DNA of 64,000 bases from NCBI RefSeq assembly GCF_003688625.1, contig NZ_RCWY01000003.1, positions 744,001 through 808,000 on the forward strand, read 5' to 3'. Positions 23,139 to 29,994 of this stretch are shown here, one piece after another. Position 1 is the stretch's first letter. Each line of letters starts with the position of its first letter. The notes under the pieces were generated by a model. The model did not search any database. It was not told where the DNA came from and saw only the letters and a program-made list of their open reading frames with translations. This stretch comes from Sphingomonas sp. PP-CE-3A-406 (GTDB lineage: Bacteria; Pseudomonadota; Alphaproteobacteria; Sphingomonadales; Sphingomonadaceae). A program made the position numbers and the translations under genes.

Positions 23139-23217
23139 AGGAACCACGGCGCACGTCCACCGTTCGCATCTGGTAGGCCCGCAACGTGCGGGCGTCCTGG
23201 AACGAGGGAGTGTGACC

Positions 23218-23562
23218 ATGGGCGGACATCAGGTGCCGAGTGCCGGATCGGGCGACGACGGCTACGACGAAGAGGGCTATGACGAGAGCCAGCGCGCCGA
23301 GATCCTCGAGGCCACGCGCAACGGGCCGAGCGACGGCATCATCCTGACCGACCTCGAACCCGATCTGGGCGAAGACGACACCGACGACGAGGCGATCGAC
23401 GAGACCAAGATGGACTCCGAAGAGGTCGGCGAGACGGACTCGTCCGTCACGATGGACGAAGCCGACATGGACGAGGACGACGTCCAGGACGAGCTCGACG
23501 ACGACACGATCGACGACGACGAAGACCTGAAGGACGCCGACGACGTCGCGCTGAAGCCCTGA
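23218..23562 (+). CDS. Highly acidic small protein of unknown function
   Basis: This 114-residue protein is about 40% Asp+Glu (46 residues), with long acidic runs such as DEADMDEDDVQDELDDDTID. There are no Cys, no membrane segment and little hydrophobic core, so it is probably disordered. GAGGGAG lies about 10 nt before the ATG at 23218; a GTG at 23212 would add two residues. It follows the MFS gene by 80 bp on the same strand. Possible roles are a nucleic-acid mimic, Ca2+ or cation buffer, or chaperone, none shown by the sequence. Confidence 0.75.
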   Translation: MGGHQVPSAGSGDDGYDEEGYDESQRAEILEATRNGPSDGIILTDLEPDLGEDDTDDEAIDETKMDSEEVGETDSSVTMDEADMDEDDVQDELDDDTIDDDEDLKDADDVALKP

Positions 23563-23607
23563 ACGAACTGCGGACTGGCGGGCATGGGGAGAATATCCCC
23601 GGCACCG

Positions 23608-23835
23608 TCAGCCCGCGTTGGCGAGAATTTGCAGATCGTGCATGTCGAACCCCGAGCCGGTCGCATCTTGCGTGGCCGGCTCGCCCGCAGCGGTTTGTGG
23701 CGCGGTGGCGTTCGGCGATGCCGCTTCTGGGGCTGGAGCAGGCGCGGTGTCGGCGACGTCATACGCCGTCCACAGGATTCCCGCGGACCAGAACACCGCC
23801 GCCCAGCGACTGCGGAAAAGACGCGCGAAACCCAT
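23608..23835 (-). CDS. Small single-pass membrane protein of unknown function
   Basis: This 75-residue frame reads MGFARLFRSRWAAVFWSAGI, a positively charged start followed by one hydrophobic segment (about residues 10-26), then an Ala/Pro-rich linker (TAPAPAPEAASPNATAP) and a polar end FDMHDLQILANAG. The topology suggests an N-in anchor with a periplasmic tail. Convergent with the acidic-protein gene, 45 bp apart. The ribosome-binding site is weak, so confidence is moderate. Confidence 0.55.
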   Translation of the reverse strand: MGFARLFRSRWAAVFWSAGILWTAYDVADTAPAPAPEAASPNATAPQTAAGEPATQDATGSGFDMHDLQILANAG

Positions 23836-23971
23836 GCGGATGGCCTATCCGCTGATCGTTGCGACGATCTTGAGCGACACGGTTAACGACTACGCTACCG
23901 TGCCGATCGCTGCATTTCTGCCACTATTGCCTTGAGTTCGCCACGATATGTTCATCGCGGGGACAGGAAGC

Positions 23972-24032
23972 GTTGCTGCATTGCAACACCTTTGGAAGGT
24001 TCCGTTGCCCGCGTTCTTTTTGTTGCAACAAA
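23972..24032. promoter_or_regulatory. Paired TTGCAACA sites upstream of the outer-membrane protein gene
   Basis: TTTGTTGCAACAAA (24019-24032) is a perfect 14-bp palindrome. A related dyad GTTGC-TGCATT-GCAAC lies at 23972-23987, so TTGCAACA recurs at 23981 and 24023, 42 bp apart (four helical turns). This geometry suggests a dimeric regulator binding twice about 90-140 bp before the beta-barrel gene. The rest of the 23836-24120 gap shows no gene. Confidence 0.5.
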
Positions 24033-24120
24033 GCGGACGCCCGCCGGTTTCGACTTGCCTGGACCAAGCCGCACATCGTCGGACGGGGGCCACGTAATCA
24101 ACGATAAAAGGTCTATTTCC

Positions 24121-24792
24121 ATGCGTACGCTTTCCCTGGCTCTCGTCCTCGCTGCCACCGCATTCGCAGCGCCTGCTTTCGCCCAGGACATGGCAGCCCC
24201 CGCGCCTGCGCCGACCGACAACAGCGCAGCCCCCGGCGAAGCAGCCGCTCCCGACGGCTCCAAGGCGTTCGGGATCGAGCCTTATGTCGGCATCATGGGC
24301 GGCTGGGAGCAGTTCGACAACGTCGGCAACCACGGCATCCCGCGCGCGCTGAACTCGGACGGCTCGGTCCGTAACAACTACCGCGCAGACGGCGCGCTGG
24401 TGCAGGGCGTCGTCGGCGTCAACGTGCCGCTCGGCCCGGTCTTCGTCGGCGTCGAAGGCAACGTCATCAAGGGCGTCGATGGCAACATCGATTGGGAATA
24501 TGGCGCAGCAGGCCGCTTCGGCTTCCGCGCCGGCGACAGCGGCATCTTCTACGGCAAGGTCGGCTACCAGTGGGTCAATTTCGACCACTTCGCGCAGTTC
24601 TCGACCAATGGCGGCCGCACCAACCGTGACTACAACGCCGTGACCTACGGCATCGGCGCAGAAGTCGGTCCGCAGAGCATCGGCCTCAAGGGCATCACCG
24701 GCAACGCAGGCTTCCGCATCCGCGCCGAGGTCAACACCTTCGGCACGGCGCAGAGCTTCCGTCCGATGCTCGGCATCATCACGCACTTCTGA
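24121..24792 (+). CDS. Outer-membrane beta-barrel (opacity-type) protein
   Basis: This 223-residue protein has a classical signal peptide (MRTLSLALVLAATAFAAPAFA, cleavage after AFA), then a Pro/Ala-rich linker and a barrel of alternating hydrophobic strands such as EPYVGIMGGWEQF and GPVFVGVEGNVIKG. It ends in MLGIITHF, with the C-terminal Phe recognised by BamA. It resembles OmpA-like/opacity surface proteins without an OmpA peptidoglycan-binding domain. The start at 24121 is chosen from the signal peptide; upstream frame is open but carries the regulatory dyads. It stands alone and is followed by two hairpins (24793-24818 and 24835-24866). Confidence 0.88.
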   Translation: MRTLSLALVLAATAFAAPAFAQDMAAPAPAPTDNSAAPGEAAAPDGSKAFGIEPYVGIMGGWEQFDNVGNHGIPRALNSDGSVRNNYRADGALVQGVVGVNVPLGPVFVGVEGNVIKGVDGNIDWEYGAAGRFGFRAGDSGIFYGKVGYQWVNFDHFAQFSTNGGRTNRDYNAVTYGIGAEVGPQSIGLKGITGNAGFRIRAEVNTFGTAQSFRPMLGIITHF

Positions 24793-24866
24793 GCCTTGCG
24801 CCCGGCAACGGGCAAGGCCTGACGTGACGGCATGGGGGCGGGGAGTGGCAACACTCCTCGCCCTTC
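24793..24866 (+). terminator. Two hairpins after the outer-membrane protein gene
   Basis: GCCTTGCGCCCG-GCAA-CGGGCAAGGC (24793-24818) begins immediately after the stop codon and GGGCGGGGAGTG-GCAA-CACTCCTCGCCC lies at 24837-24864. Both have GCAA loops. Neither is followed by a T-run, so they may be termination or 3'-end stabilising structures rather than textbook intrinsic terminators. Confidence 0.4.
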
Positions 24867-25607
24867 ATGTATCTGGCGTTTTCAACGGGTTGGGCGCTGG
24901 AAGTGCACGAAGTGCAGACGCTGGCGCGATACTGTGCATGTCCTGCACGCGGTGTCGATCGGTTGGGGGGCGATCGGTTGGGGAGGGTTCGGGGCCATGC
25001 GCCGATCTGCGCACGGTCGCGGGGTGTAGGACAGCAGAACCTCGTCACGCACTGGGGGCGCCGATGCCCCTCGGTCTGTCAGCCTTTTGTGGCCGGCACA
25101 TGCGCTCGCCATTTAGAGCTGCCTCTCGCAACGTGTCCCGCACCCTTTCGGCGTCGTTGCTGGCGAAGATCAGGGCCAGCCGGAGAGGGCGGCTGACCGG
25201 CGCGCTGTCGTCGCCGGCACCGTTCGCACACTGGACGTGGACCGTTGTCGAGCGGATGCACTGGGGGCGCAAGGCGTCATTTCCGGATCGCGACCGCGCT
25301 TCGACCCGATTTGCACGCGTCGTTCCCTTATGAAGCGTGGTGGCAGTTTCGCCATATACCTTCCTGCTTTGGAGAACAGCGGCTTCCCGCCTTGACGGCC
25401 GCTTTGGGCGGGCATGGCAAAGGGCGGGCGGGATGCTTGCGAAGCCATGAGGATTGATGTCGGATCGGTGTGGCGGGAGCGGTTTGCCGTCGGCGACGGA
25501 CAGCGCGCGATGTTCACGATGCGTTCGCCTCGTTTCCGACTCCGCTCGGCGCATTGCGACGGGGGTGAGGGTGACATCCTCGCGCGCGCGCGTACGCGCG
25601 ACGGACG
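24867..25607. other. Orphan region without a confident gene
   Basis: About 740 bp lies between the beta-barrel gene's hairpins and the nuclease-fold gene. It holds a 15-bp-spaced direct repeat CGATCGGTTGGGG (24956 and 24971), a CG-alternating tract near 25582-25600, and open frames in several phases. The only stretch with gene-like codon bias is on the minus strand at 25045-25261 (GC-rich third positions, e.g. LRLALIFASNDAERVRDTL), but it lacks a start with a ribosome-binding site. A decayed gene is possible. Confidence 0.4.
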
Positions 25608-26417
25608 ATGGAGTATGTGTTTGATTTCATGCGGTTGCTCAGTGGCGATCGTGCCGGTGCCACGCGCCGCGGTGGCTCGGGCCGCAGTGCCGCGCCGGGG
25701 GTGCTGCTGCAGCTCCGCCTGGTGTTCTACGGCGTGCTGCTGGGGCTGATGATGCCGGTGATCCGCCAGATCGACTGGTCGGCGCTGGTACCGCCCGGAT
25801 TGAAGATCGAATGGCCGACCGGGTTCGGCATCGCCTGGCCTGCGGGACATCTGCGCGTGCCGGGTGGCTGGGGTTGGGGTGCTGATGCTGCCAAGGCGGA
25901 GGCGTCGTCGGCTGCGGCGCCCGCTGCCGGCGCAGCGACCAATGCCGGTGCCGCCACCACCGCGACCGGCGCGCTCGCCACCGCGGCGGGTGTCGCCAGT
26001 GCGGCGTCGACCGTTGCGGCGGCGGCGTCCGCGCTGTCGGGGGGCAAGGCGGTCTCCGCGCGCTTCACGATCTGCGGCCACGCCAAGCGGATCGACTGCA
26101 TGGTCGACGGCGACACGTTCTGGATGGCGGGCACCAAGATCCGCATCGCCGACATCGACACGCCGGAGACCCACCCGCCGCGCTGCGCCCGCGAAGCGCG
26201 GCTGGGGCAGGCGGCGACGCTGAAGATGCAGGCCCTGCTCAACGCCGGCCCCTTCACGCTGACCCCGATCAAGCGCGACGTCGACCGCTATGGCCGCAAA
26301 CTGCGGATCGTTGATAGGGGCGGGGAGTCGCTGGGCGCGGTATTGGTCCGCCACGGACTCGCGCGGCGTTATGGCGGCGGCAAGCGGGCCGGGTGGTGCG
26401 CGGTCAGCCGGGTGTAA
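25608..26417 (+). CDS. Membrane-tethered thermonuclease (SNase-fold) family protein
   Basis: This protein of up to 269 residues has a membrane segment at about 33-52 (LQLRLVFYGVLLGLMMPVI), an Ala/Thr-rich linker (about 100-150), then an SNase domain. The domain shows CMVDGDTFWMAGTKIRIADIDTPETHPP, which contains the Ca2+-site Asp residues, Arg and Glu of staphylococcal nuclease, and DVDRYGRKLRIV with the second catalytic Arg. It probably faces the periplasm and cleaves nucleic acid. The start is uncertain; the ATG at 25608 lacks a strong ribosome-binding site. Its last 14 bp overlap the convergent downstream gene. Confidence 0.75.
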   Translation: MEYVFDFMRLLSGDRAGATRRGGSGRSAAPGVLLQLRLVFYGVLLGLMMPVIRQIDWSALVPPGLKIEWPTGFGIAWPAGHLRVPGGWGWGADAAKAEASSAAAPAAGAATNAGAATTATGALATAAGVASAASTVAAAASALSGGKAVSARFTICGHAKRIDCMVDGDTFWMAGTKIRIADIDTPETHPPRCAREARLGQAATLKMQALLNAGPFTLTPIKRDVDRYGRKLRIVDRGGESLGAVLVRHGLARRYGGGKRAGWCAVSRV

Positions 26418-26883
26418 GCGTCAGCGGTATCTGGTCCGACCAGAGTTTGCCGGCCCACATGCTGCCGCCATCAAGCGAAAAGCACAATTGCCCTTGTCGA
26501 TCGGTAATGTCGTCGAAGATCGCCACGTAGCTGGCCGGCGAAGAGGGGCGGGGCCGGCGTTGGACGCGACCATCGTCGCGAAGATAGCCTGCCCGCTGGG
26601 CCACGACCTCACTCGCCAAGGTGTCGCCGGTGCGGCAGTCCGACAACTTTGCTCTGATGAATCCGGCACGCTTGCGCTTCAGTATCGCCTCGATCGGGGT
26701 CGGTGTCGAGAAGATGACCACGATCCGTGGCGGTGCGGTAGTGCGACGAGCGTTCTCTACTCTCAGTCCGGAAATGGGTCCCCAAGGGAACAGCAAAGCG
26801 ATTGCTATCACCAGCCCCGCCGCCAGCAATGCCAGCGCTACAGCTACGATACGTGCGACACGCGCCATGCGACTAGACGCCAT
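26404..26883 (-). CDS. Membrane-anchored protein of unknown function, partner of the hydrolase gene
   Basis: This 159-residue protein has a charged N-terminus (MASSRMARVARI), one hydrophobic helix (about 11-33, VAVALALLAAGLVIAIALLF), then a 125-residue soluble part with two Cys (SDCRTGDT and QLCFSLDG) that could form a periplasmic disulfide. No family recognised. The ATG at 26883 overlaps the upstream hydrolase gene by 11 bp; an alternative ATG at 26868 would remove the overlap. Cotranscription is near certain, so the two proteins probably act together, for example as an enzyme and its inhibitor or chaperone. Confidence 0.65.
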   Translation of the reverse strand: MASSRMARVARIVAVALALLAAGLVIAIALLFPWGPISGLRVENARRTTAPPRIVVIFSTPTPIEAILKRKRAGFIRAKLSDCRTGDTLASEVVAQRAGYLRDDGRVQRRPRPSSPASYVAIFDDITDRQGQLCFSLDGGSMWAGKLWSDQIPLTLTPG

Positions 26884-27421
26884 GGCCGCCGAGCAGCGAC
26901 TTTCCGCTGATACCGTTCGAGGTGGAAGTTCGCATCATTTGCGAGAACGCACCATGGGTCGCGTCCGCCGTCAAGGCATAGGTGGGAGCGCCCGGTTGGC
27001 CCGGTGCGGGTGGGGGCGGGTATTTGCCGCCAAGGCTTGCGATCGTATCGTCGGTTGAGCGATTCCCTACGGACGGTTCCGCTCGAACGTTTAGCCAGGT
27101 GAGGCAGCGTCCGCTGATCGTGGCCCAAGCAGGTCGAAACCGGCCGACCGGATCGATGCTGATCAACGTGTTGACTGGGCGCCCACGCTGGATTGCGGAA
27201 AATGCGGTATCAGCGCCGTAGCTATGACCGATCACTGTGATGAAGCTGCCCTTTGCAGCGTTTTCCAGTGTAGAAACGATTCCGCTACCGGCGGTCCAGC
27301 TGAAATACGGACATTGATACGTCGGATTGCTCTTGCGGTATTGCTCCGCATAGCTTTCTACGATGTGACTGAACCAGTCGTCGCCGCCACCTCCGATGAA
27401 GATCTTGTAAACGTCTGGCAT
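26873..27421 (-). CDS. Small alpha/beta-hydrolase-like (lipase/esterase-type) protein
   Basis: This 182-residue protein has a nucleophile elbow GHSYGAD (Ser67), a following strand LISIDPVGR (Asp90) and DATHGAFSQM (His156), a plausible Ser-Asp-His triad in the order expected for alpha/beta hydrolases. It has no signal peptide. GGGAGAAG sits about 9 nt upstream of the ATG at 27421, fixing the start. It is short for the fold (usually over 220 residues) and Pro-rich between the Asp and His (KYPPPPAPGQPGAP). It overlaps the membrane-anchored gene downstream. Substrate unknown. Confidence 0.7.
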   Translation of the reverse strand: MPDVYKIFIGGGGDDWFSHIVESYAEQYRKSNPTYQCPYFSWTAGSGIVSTLENAAKGSFITVIGHSYGADTAFSAIQRGRPVNTLISIDPVGRFRPAWATISGRCLTWLNVRAEPSVGNRSTDDTIASLGGKYPPPPAPGQPGAPTYALTADATHGAFSQMMRTSTSNGISGKSLLGGHGV

Positions 27422-27665
27422 CGTCGTCTTCTCCCATAAACGTGGTGCCGTAAGTGAGTTCAGCGAGTCAAGCTTCGGCTTGGCGGCCGAGTGCTAAATA
27501 CGCGGGATCGGCGAGTGGTCGTGTCACTACGCTGTTGCGTGCGATCACATCGGCCGCGGATCAACTGGCAGTACGGTCGTTTAAAAAGCTCAACAGTAAA
27601 GTTGCGCTATCTTTCACCGAGGCCTGCGCCAGCGATTATCTCCAGCGGCAATAGGTTAATAGGCG

Positions 27666-28235
27666 CTAAGATTTCAATTTATCATGCTCATCGGCTTTTA
27701 GTATTAATTTCGAGAGTCCAAAGGCCTCTAATTTTCGATCGTCGTGACCCAAATCCTGACGAAACGCTTTGAGAAGACTTTCGACATTTCTAAACTGGTC
27801 TAATGGACTTTTGGGAGGGTTAATCACATTTCGCATAAACTGGTTATATTGATTTATCGTTCTTGCGCTCCCCCATACCATCAATCCTTTCGTTATATTA
27901 TGCATTCGCTCTATCAGATCATCATCGCTATGCTCGATCCCTTTCTTTTGAGCCGAGAATATCTCAAAAAGAAAGTCAAAAAACTTTTGATAGGCTTCCC
28001 GTTTGTCGGAAAACTGTCTCGAATTTATCTCACGTGTCTGCTGACGAGAGTTATTAAATACAAACGTTAATACAGATACCGCCGCGGTCAAAACGCCAAG
28101 GCGGACGGTGGCTGGAGCGGCAATGAACAAATCAATCGAAACATGGCCAAGCCAAAAAATGGCCGCCAGTATTATTGCTGCGCCCGCATATCCAAGCCAC
28201 CGCCCTACCTTGATCACCTGATTACTCTGCCGCAA
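27666..28235 (-). CDS. AT-rich two-helix membrane protein of unknown function
   Basis: This protein of up to 189 residues has two hydrophobic segments (about 13-31 and 36-59), then a charged helical cytosolic region (NNSRQQTREINSRQFSDKRE, AYQKFFDFLFEIF). No family recognised. Base composition is clearly AT-richer than all neighbours and codons such as TTA and AAA are frequent, suggesting transfer. The start is uncertain: TTG at 28235 overlaps the nrdB end, while GTG at 28217 lies five bases after the nrdB stop. The 27422-27665 gap upstream of the hydrolase gene is also AT-rich and holds no gene I can support. Confidence 0.6.
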   Translation of the reverse strand: MRQSNQVIKVGRWLGYAGAAIILAAIFWLGHVSIDLFIAAPATVRLGVLTAAVSVLTFVFNNSRQQTREINSRQFSDKREAYQKFFDFLFEIFSAQKKGIEHSDDDLIERMHNITKGLMVWGSARTINQYNQFMRNVINPPKSPLDQFRNVESLLKAFRQDLGHDDRKLEAFGLSKLILKADEHDKLKS

Positions 28236-29274
28236 CCGAATCGCTGAACATATCCCGAACCTCGCTCAGGTCCACATTCGCGGCAGGCCCCTTCTTCGCG
28301 GTCTGGCGCTTGTCGAACGAGTCCCAGACGTCGTTCCACTGGCCCTTCGTCGCGGCCTTCGAATATTCGGTGGCGCGCTGTTCGAAGAAGTTGGCGTGCT
28401 CGACGCCGTTGAGCATCGGGGCGAGCCAGGGCAGCGGGTGCTCGTCGATCATGTAGATCGGCTTCAGGCCGAGCTGAGTCATGCGCCAGTCGGCGATGAA
28501 GCGGATGTACTTCTTGATCTCCTTGGGGGTCATGCCGTTGACCGGGCCCATCTCGAACGCGAGATCGATGAAATTGTCCTCGAGGCGGATCGTCGTCTGG
28601 CAGACGTCGGCGATGTCGTCCTTGACCGCCTTGGTCAGGCACTGGCGCTCCTGACAGAAGGTGTGGAACATCTTGATGATGCCCTCGCAGTGGAGGCTCT
28701 CGTCGCGGATCGACCAGGTGACGATCTGGCCCATGCCCTTCATCTTGTTGAAGCGCGGGAAGTTCATCAGCATCGCGAACGACGCGAACAGCTGGACGCC
28801 CTCGGTGAAGCCGCCGAACATGGCTAGCGTGCGGGCGATGTCCTCGTCGTTGTCGACGGTGAACTGCTGCATGTAGTCATGCTTTTCCTTCATCTCGGCA
28901 TATTCGAGGAAGGCGCCGTACTCGCTCTCGGGCATGCCGATGGTGTCGAGCAGATGGCTGTAGGCGGCGATGTGGACCGTCTCCATGTTGCTGAACGAGG
29001 TCAGCATCATCTTGATCTCGGTCGGCTTGAACACGCGGCCATACTTTTCGTGGTAGCAATCCTGCACCTCGACGTCGGCCTGCGTGAAGAAGCGGAAGAT
29101 CTGCGTGAGCAGGTTGCGCTCGTGGTCGCTGAGCTTCTGCGCCCAATCGCGGCAATCCTCGCCCAGGGGCACTTCCTCGGGGAGCCAGTGGAGCTGCTGC
29201 TGGCGCTTCCAGAACTCGAACGCCCAGGGGTATTCGAACGGCTTGTACTGCTTGGAGGCGTGAAGGAGGGACAT
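28222..29274 (-). CDS. nrdB: Ribonucleoside-diphosphate reductase class Ia, beta (radical) subunit
   Basis: This 350-residue R2 protein houses the diiron-tyrosyl radical cofactor. Iron ligands are at Asp67, Glu98 and His101 (NMETVHIAAY), Glu158 (FTEGVQLF), Glu192 and His195 (RDESLHCEG). Tyr105 has the same offset from Glu98/His101 as the radical Tyr122 of E. coli, so it is a true radical-bearing R2. The protein starts MSLLHASKQYKPFEYPW with no N-terminal ATP-cone. It is separated from nrdA by two small genes instead of being adjacent. Confidence 0.97.
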   Translation of the reverse strand: MSLLHASKQYKPFEYPWAFEFWKRQQQLHWLPEEVPLGEDCRDWAQKLSDHERNLLTQIFRFFTQADVEVQDCYHEKYGRVFKPTEIKMMLTSFSNMETVHIAAYSHLLDTIGMPESEYGAFLEYAEMKEKHDYMQQFTVDNDEDIARTLAMFGGFTEGVQLFASFAMLMNFPRFNKMKGMGQIVTWSIRDESLHCEGIIKMFHTFCQERQCLTKAVKDDIADVCQTTIRLEDNFIDLAFEMGPVNGMTPKEIKKYIRFIADWRMTQLGLKPIYMIDEHPLPWLAPMLNGVEHANFFEQRATEYSKAATKGQWNDVWDSFDKRQTAKKGPAANVDLSEVRDMFSDSVAAE

Positions 29275-29334
29275 GGTAGGCCTTTCGGAAGATGGGTTTT
29301 ATAGCGGGAAACTGGTGGGATCAGGTCGCGTGTT

Positions 29335-29538
29335 TCATGTCTCGGTGCTCCACTGCCACATCGCGGCGGCGGACATCGCGAGGACGATCGCGCCCGAGGT
29401 GAGCATGATGCCGATCATGCGGAACGCGTAGGTCTGCGGTTCGGAGATGCTCGGGCTGCGCAAACGCAGCAGCATCGCGGTGCCGACGATTCCGAGCACG
29501 CCCGCGACCACGAACATGATAGCTGAACCATACGTCAT
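29335..29538 (-). CDS. Small two-helix membrane protein of unknown function
   Basis: The 67 residues comprise two hydrophobic helices (about 5-25, SAIMFVVAGVLGIVGTAMLL, and 42-60, IGIMLTSGAIVLAMSAAAMW) joined by a polar loop RLRSPSISEPQTYAFR. No family recognised. It lies 60 bp upstream of nrdB on the same strand and may be cotranscribed with it. The ribosome-binding site is weak, but the composition and topology are gene-like. Confidence 0.65.
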   Translation of the reverse strand: MTYGSAIMFVVAGVLGIVGTAMLLRLRSPSISEPQTYAFRMIGIMLTSGAIVLAMSAAAMWQWSTET

Positions 29539-29594
29539 GCGACCAACTCGCCCGGCGCGCGTTCAGCACCCGAACCCCAAACAGGAGAACGACC

Positions 29595-29855
29595 ATGGTC
29601 GATGCAACCAAGATCCAGGAACATGCCGAAGTCATCGGCGCGGACGGCGTCCATGTCGGTACCGTCGACAAGGTCGAAGGCAACCGCATCAAGCTGACCA
29701 AGAAGGATTCGGGCGCGCAGGTCGTCGAGGGCACGGGCAGCCATGAAGGGCATCATCACTTCATCTCGCTCGGGCTGGTTGCGGATATCGAGGACGGCAA
29801 GGTCCGGCTTTCCGCCAACGCCGACGTGGCGGTGACGTTCGAAGAAGAGGCCTGA
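29595..29855 (+). CDS. DUF2171 domain protein
   Basis: This 86-residue soluble protein matches the PRC-barrel-like DUF2171 pattern: IQEHAEVIGADGVHVGTVDKVEGNRIKLTKKD followed by HHHFISLGLVADIEDGKVRLS. Such proteins are common and often multicopy in Sphingomonas; their role is unknown, though links to stress have been proposed. AGGAG precedes the ATG at 29595. It lies on the opposite strand between nrdB and nrdA and is followed by a strong intrinsic terminator. Confidence 0.88.
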   Translation: MVDATKIQEHAEVIGADGVHVGTVDKVEGNRIKLTKKDSGAQVVEGTGSHEGHHHFISLGLVADIEDGKVRLSANADVAVTFEEEA

Positions 29856-29899
29856 CGCGCTGGCGGTGCGTTCGACACGCGCCGCATAGCTAGTCCGAG

Positions 29900-29932
29900 C
29901 CCCGGTCCGCTTCGCGCGGGCCGGGGTTTTTT
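29900..29932 (+). terminator. Intrinsic terminator of the DUF2171 gene
   Basis: CCCCGGTCCGC (29900-29910) pairs with GCGGGCCGGGG (29916-29926) with one G-T pair, followed by TTTTTT (29927-29932). This is the clearest rho-independent terminator in the window. Confidence 0.9.
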
Positions 29933-29994
29933 GCGTCAGGCGCGCCCCGGTCCGTGATTGACGGGCCGGGGTCACGCTTGAACGCCGAGAGGCC

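Noticed and set aside
23212..23217. GTG start two codons upstream in the acidic protein gene
   Set aside because: The ATG at 23218 has the better spaced GAGGGAG; either choice changes the product by only two residues.
24824..25333. Plus-strand 169-codon frame
   Set aside because: Many rare-context codons, no domain or ribosome-binding site, and stronger coding signal on the opposite strand.
25582..25600. Z-DNA-forming CG tract upstream of the nuclease-fold gene
   Set aside because: It is an 18-bp palindromic alternating CG/TA stretch, but too short and unsupported to claim a function.
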